A stretch of 64,000 bases of DNA from Straminergon stramineum (lineage: Eukaryota; Streptophyta; Bryopsida; Hypnales; Calliergonaceae). Below, in pieces: positions 12,600 through 23,654 of this stretch. The position numbers and the translations under genes were made by a program. Every line of letters starts with the position of its first letter. Within the stretch, counting starts at the first letter, position 1. Where the stretch lies: the NCBI GenBank assembly GCA_963920665.1, contig OY987273.1, forward strand, positions 1,738,501 through 1,802,500, read 5' to 3'. A model generated the notes under the pieces. The model was not told where the DNA came from. It worked only from the letters and a program-made list of their open reading frames with translations, and ran no database searches.

Positions 12600-13590
12600 C
12601 TTCAGTCATACAAGATTTATTTACCTATATTGAGATTGAAATGATTTGCAACTTATAAAGGGTAAATGTGAATGCATTCATGAAATATAGAATCATTTCT
12701 CATAAGACAATTGTTTTGTGATTAGTTCAGATAAATGACTATAATGTATAAATGTACACGCTATTTCAATAAGGCATCTTTGAATATTAAATTGGGTTCC
12801 CTTGCTACATTTCCAAGTATTATTTCCATTTCCTTTTCTATTTAGTTTTCTTATTCCCATTTTTTCTTTTCCCCAATTTTTTCCTTTCCCCATTTTTTTT
12901 CTTTTCCCATTTTGTTTTCTTCCCACATTTTCTTGGTTTCCTTAGTTTTTTGGTTTTCCCATTCATTTTTTTGGCCATTTCTTTTTCTTTCTCCATTTTC
13001 TACAACATTTGGTAGTTCTAACAATTATGAAGAAAAATGAATTTTATAATTCAAAATGAAGTAAAAAACCTTATGATTAGGGTGAAATGTCTACCAGAAA
13101 TCCACCATGGCTTGTGGTTGTCATTCCACCCAAACCTTTAGGTTGTTTACTCACCCTACACATGTGCACGTGCAAAATCCCAATCATCATAGGATATTCA
13201 AAACCCTAAATCCTATGTATTCAAATTAGGTAGTCAAAACAATGCAACTAAATTGTGCCCAAAGGACATCTCTCTATAATACTCACAACGTCTACCATAT
13301 TTCCCATTGTAATCATTGAACTAAGTGGTGAAATTTTTCAATAGAGTTTGACAGTCTTTTCCCATAGTAATAAGCAATTTCAGAAGAATAAAAAATAACT
13401 CATTCTACAATCCACAATTTTAGGGGACACGGTCATAGGTCATAATACTTACTATAAACAAGAAGTTTTCCTCTATTTTTGGAAAAAAGATGAAGCAAAA
13501 AATTGGGTGGCAAAATATTCCACAAAAAAGGTTTTGTGGGCTCTAGGCTCATAGGCTCCATGCTCACAACTCACAAGCTCATGACTCCAA
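12600..13590. other. Unit A subterminal region: pyrimidine-rich block and AT-rich spacer
   Basis: 12800-13010 is almost pure pyrimidine with repeated CCCATTTT and TTCCCC units. 13010-13600 aligns in reverse with 49925-50520 of unit B. No coding region is seen, and the open frame on minus at 12693-12926 is a by-product of the tract. The last 60 bp hold degenerate repeats of CTCA[CT][AG] type (AGGCTCATAGGCTCCATGCT and similar) leading into the terminal repeat. This resembles the subterminal motif clusters of DNA transposons where transposase binds. That role is inference. Confidence 0.55.
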
Positions 13591-13604
13591 GCTCACATGC
13601 TAGC
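13591..13604 (-). repeat. Terminal inverted repeat of unit A (transposase-gene side)
   Basis: Reads GCTAGCATGTGAGC on minus, identical over 14 bp to 49923-49936 and to the minus-strand reading of 63184-63197. Confidence 0.8.
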
Positions 13605-13959
13605 ATTGTTGCTCTTGCATTGCACCATAAATTTCTTCAAAATTTTTTTTCTCCTACTTAAAAAATGCGCGCGAACAACGGTCACTTTAGCCCCATGAAG
13701 ACACTTGACACAAAGGTATTTTGCAAAAATCTCTTCGTTCGTCATTGGAATGCAAGTACACCTCTAGGTTCTCCAATTTGTGGCTTCCAGTTTTACTTTT
13801 TGGGTACAACTTTGAACTAAACCCCTCTCCCCTAAATGGCGAAGGTGGACACCCAATCGGAGGCACCTTAAAAATAATAAAATAATTTAAAAAAAACCCA
13901 AAAAATTATAGAATGTGTGAAACTTTTATGAGTACCTTCTTTCCAAATTTCAAGATAAA

Positions 13960-14838
13960 TGGACTTAAGATGCAAAAGTTATGACCAAAAAATCAAATGT
14001 CTAAGGGCAAGGGGACAAAAAATAGGACAAGTGTTTCTTGCAATCACCTGAAGGTTGAAGACATTAGGAATGTTTCTTGTTGTCCCACAGCGACTTCCAA
14101 AGACTCCAAGCTTAGTCGAAATACTTAGTAGCTCGTTCACCTCATTGTAGGATACTCTCGCAAGCTCAAGCAACCAAAGTTTTCCTCAGAGAGTTCCAAG
14201 ATGGAGTATAGCTTGGAGCCATAGATGTCCATGTCCATCGTTAGTCCTTGGTTCAAGGAGAGTAATGGTGGTGATAGCATGGGGTGGCTTCAAGAGGTCA
14301 TCATTCTTCTGAGCTTAGACTCAAAGAGTGATGTTGAGATTTTGGATGGTTGAGTGGACTTCATTTATACTATAGTTTTCTACCTATGGTGTATACTAGG
14401 TGTGACCTTTGAGTAAACTAGTTTTTGAACACCTACTCATATTTTTAATACAAGTGCCGTTGCAATTGATGTTTGAAGTAAAGTGTCAAATATATTGTTG
14501 TGGAATTTAAATTTCATATATCTTAGGTCATTCATTTAGTTCCATGTCAATTTGGTCATCTTCTTCTATAGTTGCCTTAGCAAATGGATGTGTCGCTTCT
14601 AAATCAAACTGAAAAAGACAAAATTGTTCAAATCCTAGGGTCCAATGACACTACTTAGCTTGAAATCGAAGGAAAAAAAGAAGGATACATAGTGGAGGAG
14701 GATTTGGTGGATGGAGATAAGAAAGACTTGTTAGAAGACAATCTACGAAGGCTACAAAAGGTGGACTCGGTCTCCACTATCAATATATAGAAGATGAAGC
14801 TGGAAAACATGTTTGGATTTCTTATTCCACTCTGTTGG
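13960..14838 (+). pseudogene. ParB/methyltransferase-like gene, third fragment (5' exons)
   Basis: Aligns with 57980-58760 of unit B. It contains the exon ending in the SIM-like VIILLSLDSKSDVEIL (around 14297), the intron, and the acidic exon starting at the ATG at 14585 (MDVSLLNQTEKDK, then DLLEDNLRRLQKVD). Internal stops are present. It breaks off exactly where a hAT MITE fragment begins, so the ParB-like and methyltransferase parts are absent. It lies 360 bp outside the end of unit A and is probably the relic of an older unit. 13605-13960 shows no gene. Confidence 0.65.
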
Positions 14839-14945
14839 CTAGGGTTGTTCCGACGGAAAATTCAACAACATGACGAACACGATGTCCAACATATCAAGTA
14901 GACCCTCTTGTTCGTCTAATAGAGTTAAACTTAGCTTTGACTTTT
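14839..14945 (+). mobile_element. hAT-type MITE, truncated (copy M4)
   Basis: Matches the first about 105 bases of the MITE at 43905-44266, including GGTTGTTC at the end, ACGAACACGATGTCCAACA and the TTGACTTT block. The 3' two thirds are missing. It interrupts the methyltransferase-like fragment to its left. Confidence 0.65.
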
Positions 14946-15009
14946 AAAAAAAATTCACCTTGCCCATGGGGCCACCTAGATGCCATGTGGTAGACATGTG
15001 TCTTCCACG

Positions 15010-15485
15010 TGGCATCCTAAAGGGGCGCATGCGAGTGTGGGCGACCTCGGGTGTGGACAACCACGAGTAGGGCGACATTGGGTGTAAATGGATGGGCAAC
15101 TGCAAGTGGGGAGTACGCGGCAACCTACAAGGCAAAGACACAAAGTGGGAACCTAAAGAGAAGTAACGCCCCACAAATACCTACGGTCGCCCCCAAAGAC
15201 TTGCAATCGCCTCCCAGGGACCCCGGACGTGCGTCCAAAGACCCATAGTCGCCTCCTAGAGGACCCGCCCCCCCCCCCCCCCCCTTGTAATCGTAGTCAC
15301 TTCCCAAAAGATCCGCATGCGGCCTTGGACCCGCAATTGCATTCTCAAACCCGAATGTGCCCTACCAAACCCATGGTCGCTCCTTGAGATCTACATGTGC
15401 CTTTGGAGACCGTGGATTCAACCGGTGGTCACCCACTTACACGCGCCCTAGGACCAACTCTCACCTGCACTCGCCCCACCTATAT
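15010..15485 (+). repeat. GC-rich TCGCC-type degenerate repeat patch upstream of RING-family copy 1
   Basis: Built from short degenerate units around GGTCGCC and CGACC with Pu/Py-biased spacers. It includes a run of 17 C (15268-15284). It lies 180 bp upstream of the gene at 15670, C-rich on the coding strand. It is far more GC-rich than its surroundings. Confidence 0.6.
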
Positions 15486-15669
15486 ATCCACTCGCCCAAG
15501 AACTTTTGGACACCTTTCATTGAGGCTTCTTGTCTTGTATCCTTTAGTGGCTATGTGCATAAATCTTGAATATTTACTATTTATTACATTCATCCACCCT
15601 TCTTAGCTTACTAGTTGTGGACCACCTAAACTCCCAAATGAGTTTTTCGAGCCTTACACGCAACCATTG

Positions 15670-18136
15670 ATGGCTATTAGAGTTAATAGTGCCAGGGCAT
15701 TGCCTATCTCCGCTACTGCACAAAACGCCAAGGCATCATGGAAGGCTGCCAAAGGCAAACATTGCAAGCGTAGGGGCAATATTCATCGGAAGCAATTGCA
15801 CATGCTCAATAGTGAAACCCACCTTGCTTTTAAGGGTTGGAATGAAGAATTAGAGCCTTGGACAATACAAACCTACGAAGACTACATTGAGTGGTGCCAC
15901 ATCATCAAGTTCTTTCCTTTATGGCATCATCATTATAATTGACACACTAATAAGGCAAACTTGAAGTATTGCGAGAATCCAACTTTCCTTCAAAGATGCT
16001 TTGAATTGTGGCAAGTCCTCTACAAAATCGCCTTTGTAGATAGGAACAAGGTCCCCTTCTTCCTTGCTAGAGGACCATATGTTGAGGTCACTCTAAACAA
16101 AGAGGTTGATTGGAGCACAATAAAGGGAAGTACATGTGTAACACGTCTAGAAAGTGGCTTCAACCCAAGAGGAGTTCTAGCCTTTCCCGAGGGGGGAGTT
16201 GGCCCTATTTGAAGTGCATACAAATGCAAGCCCCTACCACTGAGGTTGACATTGAGGAGTCTAAAGAAGATGATGACTCTAATGTTATGTGCGTCCATAG
16301 GGTAATACAAATCATGGAGCAATCTATTTGCCCCATTGAGGTTCAAAATGAAATTGTAGAGGGACCCATCACATCCACAAGACAACAACTAAGGCAACCA
16401 TCTAGAGTACGTTGTTCAACAATACGAGTGGGACCCGCATCGATTCCAAGAACAGTTCCTAATCCACCGTTGCCAACACAATACAGGAAGAACGTCTTCG
16501 ACTTCGAGCCCGATGAGGACACGACTATGGAAGAAACTGACCATGTTCCCATTTCTCCATCAACAGTAGGCTCAAGCGATGACATTATGACTTTGGCAAA
16601 AGCTCTGGACCTCCTCAAGACCAAAGATGTTGAAATTTCTTCACTACATAATGAAATGAGGACATTGCGATGTGAGTGTGAACACAAAGTACTCTCATCT
16701 CTCAACAAACTACAAAACTGCAACACCTTCATGAGAAAGACCATGACACTTTGACTTTGTCAGATATGGATGATGCCTTTGTTGAGTAGAACCTCCAAAA
16801 TGTGGACAAGGTTGTGGGGGACCTTACCAACCATATCCTTTAGTATTCTCCTCTTGCCAAGCGCACTAGACGCTCCCCCATCATTCCAAATACACTTCCT
16901 ATTATTGTCACAAGATATACTACCAATGACACAATTGACTTCAATGGGACCCAAGACTCTCTTTCGTTTCCTGTGGTTCCATCAATTATTCAATTGGAGA
17001 AAGACCATGGACTTCAAGAAGAAAATAAGATGCTTTGAAGAAAGTTGGCTGAGTTGACTACCACATACTATCATTGGAAGGTTGCCTGCATTCTCTTCGT
17101 GGATAGATCCCAACAAGTTGCGAAGGAGCTAGAGACGGTTTCCAGAAACTTTGATGCAAATGGTCCTAAACAAGAGAATGGACTGATGTCATGGGCATTG
17201 TTAGAGGACATGTTTCCCAATAACATGTGCATGGTGGAATTGCCAAAAAAGGAGGTTATAGATTGGTGCAAAAATGTTTGGGACCACCAAAACCAAATGT
17301 CTAGCTACATACAAGCAAAGAAATGAATGCTCCTATGGCCCAAGCTTGCACCTTTTGTTTTGGACCATACCAAATGCCCCATATGTCTTGAACAATTTGG
17401 CCCCGAAGGGGGTTGGGCACTAGGATCTTGTACACATATGTACCACCCCCAATGTGTCATCACGCAATGCTTGATTAGCTAACGTAGTGTAATTTGTTCA
17501 ACACTATTCCATGATCGCCTATATACCATGTTCAACTTGACGACCTACATGCCTCCTTATTGGGAACACACCCATGATACTACGGCTGACACAACCTTGT
17601 GGGGCCAAGATTTGGTTTGGAGTTGGCGAGAAGGACAATCTGATCAAGCAAAAGGACGTGCTAGCTCGCAATTGAATTGGGAAACAGAGCTAGACGAAAT
17701 TGCCAAAGTTGCACCAAGGCTCATGGGAAAGGGGCCACAAAACAAAGGGAGGAGGGCATTCTTCTTCCAAAGCCTTGGTGGATATTGGGACAAGACCTCC
17801 TCAACCTTCAAGTGGGGTCCTCATCCACAATGACATCGTTGATATTTAGAAGGACAAAGGGTGGCTAATGAAGATGATAGTGCCTCCCTAGAAGACTTGA
17901 CTAGTATAGCTTATCTGGACTCTATGTACGGACCATATTACGAAAGTCAAGCACTTGACTACTTGTTGGAAGCACATTCTCCACAAACAACAAGGACCCT
18001 CCAAGCTCTACAGGACTCCAACGTGTTGCATTCAATTTTGAAGGCAAATGGACCAGCTTCACGAACCTGTACAAAGCAAAAGCTAGGGGTTGGGGAAGCA
18101 TCGATCTACAAACAAGGTGAAGGAAGTGGCTCCTAG
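15670..18136 (+). pseudogene. RING-H2 family gene, copy 1 (decayed)
   Basis: The start ATG at 15670 opens into a frame of 91 codons with the family N-terminal block: W, then EWCHIIKFFP, then a YCEN/FLQRC region and VDWST (15961-16120). Copies at 27419, 41692 and 45664 share this pattern. The middle (16110-16754) is acidic, Ser/Thr-rich and partly helical. A helical block (17045-17326, LLEDMF, VIDWCKNVW) matches copy 4. A RING-H2 finger follows at 17375-17455: CPIC, then CTHMYHPQC, i.e. C-x2-C-x13-C-x-H-x2-H-x2-C. The last Cys pair is lost behind a stop. A C-terminal tail runs to 18136. RING-H2 proteins are usually ubiquitin ligases. That activity is inferred from the family, and this copy has several stops and frameshifts. 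Confidence 0.6.
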
Positions 18137-18166
18137 AACAACCCAAATGTAATTGACTAGACCTTC

Positions 18167-18990
18167 TATCGTAACCCTAGTAACACCATACAACTCCAAC
18201 TAGACTTCAAGAGCCCTTCACAATTTTCAGGGCTTACCACGCTCTAATACTGGTATCTTTTAGGCCCAACTAACTAGCACTGCACATGCCACGTAGTCAC
18301 AACATTACTTCCCATTTCCAACTCACATTGCTAAGTCCTGATGCTCTGGACTTCTAGCATGCACCCCACTCATGGCACTTGGCATGTCACTTGGTGACAT
18401 GGGGCAGAACTTCCATCTTACTGTGTTAAGACTCATGGTGGCAATACTCCCCATGGTCCTAACCGCCCTTGGTTGTCACCTCACTTCATACTAGGCCCAT
18501 TGTGCATTTGCTACTCTCACACCAACACTAATCGGGACTTACAACTCAGGACACATTGCCAAAGGCCTAGCAAGGAGTAGGACTCCAACCAACCGGTGCC
18601 CCAGGACACACACACAAGTGTTTCAAGGAGCCTTGAAGCCGGTGGTGAAGTTACATCACCAACCATGAGTCACCAGGACTCACCAAGGCTCCAAGAGGGA
18701 GTGAGGAGGGAGACCAACCCCTCCTATAGTACTCTTTGTAGTCTACGGTAGCCCCCCCCTTGTGGATCAAAGGGACTTCCCAAACCCCCTTGGGTTTTGG
18801 TAGACCACCCATTTCCAACCGAAATCCCCAAGTTCCTACTCCATTTGGACTCCCAAACTTCCAAACCGGCATAACTTTGTCCTTAGGGCTTCAAATTGCA
18901 CACATGAGCCCATGTTGGATATCTACACGACGAGTAGATGCCGATGGACTGCTCACTTGTCCCGACCGCGACGATAGATACCTTCCCTAA
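18167..18990 (-). mobile_element. LTR relic related to the solo LTR at 46001-47123
   Basis: In reverse this segment aligns with about 46340-47123 of the solo LTR. Its start (TATCGTAACCCTAGTAACAC) matches the LTR end read backwards. The G-rich TACTCT and GGAGGGAG blocks follow, and then the palindromic CATCTAC region near 18925-18945. The LTR 5' 300 bp are not recognisable. It lies directly behind RING-family copy 1. Confidence 0.65.
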
Positions 18991-20144
18991 ATAGTGAAAT
19001 TAGATTGCCTTAACAATTAGGTTGACTTACCCCCAAAAGGTACTTTACAAGCCATCAAAGTGAACAAAAATTTCTACATACATTTCCATTTGTACACATG
19101 AAGGTTCATGAGTTTCCATTATAACAACACTTAATTCAAAAGTATTGCATTCTTGTAATCTAATATTGAGTATTTATATAGTGTGGGCAACCTAATTTCA
19201 CTATTTATTGGAGAAAGCTCTTAAGTATTCCATATTCATTCATAAAATCAAAGTTATGTGGACTTTTAGTTTGCTGACAAATATGGATTTTCTAAATTTT
19301 CTATCTTCTTAGAAAATAATTAAATCATGGGATGTCCATTTTATATCTCAACAAAATTACCATTGGGATTGACATTTTCCAATTCCACAAGTACATTTTT
19401 TTAGAATTCTTTTTTTTAAGTCATTATATACTTCTTTGCACCTACTATTTTTTCCTACATGTTGTACAATTCCAAATTATCTATATTTTCGTAAGTATGT
19501 AGCTGATTCATCTTGACGAATGAGTCTAAAGAAGCAACATCATTTTTAAAATAAATTAAAACATATGTCATGATTTGAAGTCCAAGTGCATTCTTTATAG
19601 CATGGCTAGACAATGACTTCGGTCAAGTCCAAGGATAATATTTTCCAATCTTTATGGTGAAAATTCCTAACAATTAATTCCTAACATTTTAAAACCATCT
19701 TCTCAAAGTCTGCATACTGCCAAATCCTAGGGTTTAGGGTGTCCTTAAACCTTTTTTGGGAAAATTAGTACTCACACTACAAAGTACAAACAATAGTGTT
19801 AAGATATATTAGATGAAAACATAGTCAACGGATTATCTCAATCTAATTTGGGCATATCGACTGAATAAGGACTGGAGTTCTCTATAATTGATATATATCT
19901 TACTTATGAATCATATCAATCCCATTCATTTGATGCTCAAGCTACAATAAACCATGCAAAGAATTCATATTCAAACCCAAATGCATGCAAGTAGGTGATG
20001 TATATGTACAATACTCAATATTTTGGGTGCAAACATACACTTCACATTAAAAATAGTTTATACACTTGCATTGCTTTTCCAAAATGGGAGGCACAAAAGG
20101 GGGCCAACATGACTATTCCCGCTAAAAAAAAATAACATCAAATC
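18991..20144. other. AT-rich region without genes
   Basis: No convincing coding frame on either strand. It holds a telomere-like CTAGGGTTTAGGG at about 19727-19739. Confidence 0.6.
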
Positions 20145-21733
20145 CTATGAGAGGACAAAGTCCCGAAAGACGAATTCAAGTGGTTTCATGAACCATCGGT
20201 TACTCATGAGGAGGTCCACCACTTGCGCACATGTTGGTCTTCTATTAACATCAGGATGAGCTAGTTTACGTAATTTCATGGCAAAGTACTTTGATGACTC
20301 ATGATTTCTAATAAGTCCTTGTCGTATGCTACCATGGGTTCTTTGTTCATGCGTTGGGTCAACTTTCCAATCGAATAAGAGTCGGATTTCACCAAATATT
20401 TGTAGGTCGCTTTCATCACATCTAGACTCGTATCTGAACCCTCTGGCCTAAACAAATAGAACAACTCTGGAGTTGCCTACCAACGGCCCATCCTCTCAAC
20501 ATCAAGTTTTTCCTTTTTTTCATATCCAAAATGCGAGGGAGCTCCTTCTTGATTACAACTTGCAATTCCCCAATCCCCAATCCCAATGTTGATATCTTCG
20601 TCCGAGAAGGGGGGATAATGCAACAATATGTTTACAGGTGACAAGTCATTGTTCAACCCCCTTGCATTGTGCACGAGACTTGTCACATAAACCAAGGCCC
20701 ATGCCAACTTCGCCTTGTGTCTTCGGAAGAGGCTAGTTTCTTTTTGTTGTTGGCTTGTAAGTTGCTTGACCAACTTGATTTCATGCCATTCCACATGCGG
20801 CACCACCTTCTCATTCAAATGAAGCAACTCCTTGAAACTACCACCATTCCACCACAAAGTGTATGCTTCCATTGTTTGGTCATGGACAGAGAGGAATTTA
20901 ATAATGGCCGGATGATTCAATGAGCATACCGAAGCCTCCACTGACCGCTCCACCCTCGCATCGCGTTTGTTCCTTTGCTTTGACAATTTCCCTGCAAAAT
21001 GTACATGTGCTAGGATCGTGGACATCCCTTCAATGCATACCTTGCACACCTTTGCATATCCTCCTTGACAGTCAAATCCAGTAAATGGGACCACCTTAGC
21101 CTCTAAGTAGACCCACGTGATACATGAACCACTATCTCTCGTAAATGCAGCCTTCAATGCATCTGTCTACCACCCCATACCCCTAGCTTTAGACCTTGAC
21201 AATCTTTTTGCTGCAATTTGCTACCAATCCATCTTCTCGTGGAATTCTTGGGCCCTATCCATTTCTCCAAATCCGGGCACTATAGGTCACAACTCAAGCA
21301 TCAACTTCTTGGTGTTGAATATACTAGTTTGTAGGCAATTGCCAATCCACATTTGCCATTGGTTGAAATACACTTCATCCACATCTGCATAGTCTGAAGA
21401 TTCCTTGCATTTCCTTGTAATAAATTCCTCCAACTCATCCTTCAAGGATTGGATGCCTACCTCTTTATTTCTCAAGTATTTCCTCTCCAAATATTGTACA
21501 CTTTTTTCCTCATACCATTGTAGACAAGCCTCATGCGCATAGGTCGTATATCATGTTGGAGGATAGGTAGGGTCCTTATTGTGTGTTGTCTTGGACTTCT
21601 TTGTCTTGGATGGTCCGGCACCCCCAATTACCTCCTTGGTAGTTATATCTACAACAAATGCTACAGGATTATCAAGGTCCTTGTCCCAAGCCAATATCCG
21701 ACCCGCACTACTTCCTTTCTTTGAAATAGACAT
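20145..21733 (-). pseudogene. Kinase-like gene K1 with atypical catalytic motifs
   Basis: Starts at ATG 21733 (MSISKKGSSAGRILAW) and ends at TAG 20145. A non-catalytic N-terminal part of about 190 codons contains stops. It is followed by a protein-kinase-like fold: a glycine-loop remnant (FDCQGGYAKVCKV), a possible subdomain II Lys (HFAGKLSKQ), HPAIIKFLSVHDQ, WWNGGSFKELL, and a catalytic loop GLNNDLSPVNILL. There HRD is changed to NND with the Asp kept. Then comes IGIGDWGIAS, DWG in place of DFG, and the C-lobe end HPDVNRRPT with the subdomain XI Arg. The sister copy K2 at 37483-38943 shares these changes. Whether the intact ancestor was active is unknown. Stops and frame changes mark this copy as a pseudogene. 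Confidence 0.6.
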
Positions 21734-21879
21734 GGTCCTCTTTTGAAAAACGAGGCATTCTTGACTTGAACTTGGAGAGAAAAATGGGCAAAAACTTCCC
21801 CTTCTGAAGTCACCTTGGCCCACGAGCACACATTCGGCCACTTCAAGGTGGATGAAATCCAATGTGCAAGACCAAGAAT

Positions 21880-22180
21880 GGCGACCGCAGGTCTGGGCAA
21901 CCACTTAAGTACTTGCGGTCGCCCTAGGTGCGTGCGGGTCTGGTGTGTGCGAAATGGGCGACCCCAAGTATGGGCAACCGCAGGTATGGAGGCGATGATG
22001 GGTTCTAGAGGTGCTCACGGATCTAGGCGACCATGGGTTTTAGGCGACCACTTGTTTTGGGGCAACCGTTGGAGCAGAGGGCGCCTGCTGGTGTAGAGGG
22101 CAACTATAGGTTTTGGAGCAACCGCTGGTGCAGAGGGTGATTATTGGTGCAAGGGGTGATCGTGGGTCTAGAAAGGACGG
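21880..22180 (-). repeat. GC-rich TCGCC-type repeat patch upstream of K1
   Basis: On plus it reads GGCGACCGCAGGTCTGGGC and variants, repeated with GCGACC and GGCAACC cores at about 10-30 bp spacing. It lies 150 bp upstream of the K1 start. The C-rich strand is the coding strand, as in the other TCGCC-type patches. Confidence 0.6.
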
Positions 22181-22199
22181 ACCATCATAAATAATAGCA

Positions 22200-23640
22200 A
22201 AAAGAAACCTTGATATGGGGGAGAAACGTTGGCATTACAACTTCCCACTTCTATTTCGCTTGCTTTCAAATAAAATCATAAGACCACTATAATCTGGTCT
22301 AGAATGTGGAATTAGATTTTGAGTTATTTCTTAATGGTTCCAAAAATATGTCTACATTGTTCACAAAGAAAAAAAAAAGGAATGGGCCAAAAGGGAAAGA
22401 GGGAATCAAAAATGCAAAAGTAAGTGACATGATTGACTTCTATTGAAACAAAAAGGGAGAACTTGAAATGCTTACATTCTACCATTGCATAACAATATTA
22501 TAAAAGTTACTTTAGAAGCGCCCAAAGTCTTCTTCTAATTTCTTTGAGTTTGCTCTACATTGTACATGAAATCAACTTTTCTACAAAACCCTAAACCCTT
22601 TCTGGTTGGAAAAGGTCATAAATGCAAACAAACATGTTGCAAAGCACATTGAAATGAACAACAAATTAAGCATATGCACATCAAATCAAAAGATTTTGTC
22701 TTTGATGAAGACATTGTTCAAACAATCAAGAGTGTTTGAATTCTTTCATTTCTTTTTCTTGCATGCCAATCCTTGAAAATTAGTCACCCACAAGATACAA
22801 GATATTTCTAAAAGGACAAGTGGGACACCTTGGAAATCATCTTTCTTAGACATTGTAAATAGTTAAGTTACAAATTACAAATGCGGTCTTTGGAAATAAA
22901 CCTTCCAAGGAAGACCACCTCTTCTTATACTATAAAATTCACAGGATGAAGAGATGCTCTTCTATCCTGTATAGAGAATTTCTATCATTTATGGACTCAA
23001 AATTAGCCACTTCATTGTTAAAAGATGAAGAAGCGTAACATGCAAATCCTTATACAATGTACGATTTTTTTGGCTAAGTATTGTGTAGAGGACATTCAAT
23101 ATGTTCTTGTAAAAGTTATCAAAGGTTTACTTAAACTTTTGTATACAAAAAATAATCTCTCTCCAAAAAGACAAAATGTCAAGTTTGGTCACTCCAATAG
23201 TTGAGTAAAAAACATCAATTAATTCCCAAGGTTTCAGAGATGTACTATGAGGGTTTAAAAGGTTAGTATTGAATTTAGGACGGAGATGCTTGAGGTGCAA
23301 GGTTGCACCACAAACATCTCCGTTATGATTTCAATACTAACCTTCTATAACTCTCATGGACCATCCCCTAGACCTTAAGAATGAAATCACCTTCCCTCCC
23401 ACATACCACAGGGAATTAGCTTGATGTTTATTTTTATTTTTTTTGGAGGTTGGCTACAAGAACCAAATCAAAGTGATCTCATTAGGGATTGAACCTGAGA
23501 TCTCCACAAAAACAATGACTTCCGGGAAGCCAATAAATTCCATGCATCACCCAAAGATGCTTCAAAGATCCCAAGGTCCTAATGAAGTGACTTGTTCTTG
23601 GATGTGGAAAATTGATTTCATTACACTTATTAAAACTTCT
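22200..23640. other. AT-rich region without genes
   Basis: No supported gene. It contains a telomere-like CCCTAAACCC at about 22590. Around 23240-23340 there is an imperfect inverted repeat (GGTTAGTATTGAATTTAGGA against TCAATACTAACC, with ACATCTCCG near the loop). Confidence 0.5.
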
Positions 23641-23654
23641 TGAGATTAGAAGCC

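Larger units (their letters stand above)
1..13604. mobile_element. Composite transposon unit A (partial, left end outside the window)
   Basis: Mirror-image relative of the complete unit at 49923-63197. It carries a methyltransferase-like gene on minus (1-4355) and a MULE-like transposase gene on plus (5224-12576), head to head. The right end is the 14-bp terminal repeat at 13591-13604, identical to both termini of unit B. About 60 bp of subterminal CATGAGC/TGTGAGC-type sequence and a pyrimidine-rich block (12800-13010) also match unit B in reverse. The left terminus lies beyond base 1. The unit is broken by element X1 (about 7840-11380) and by a hAT MITE at the window edge. Calling it one transposon is inference from the repeated gene order and the shared terminus. 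Confidence 0.7.

Noticed and set aside
15268..15284. 17-base C run as a functional site
   Set aside because: Explained as slippage inside a GC-rich patch; no further support.
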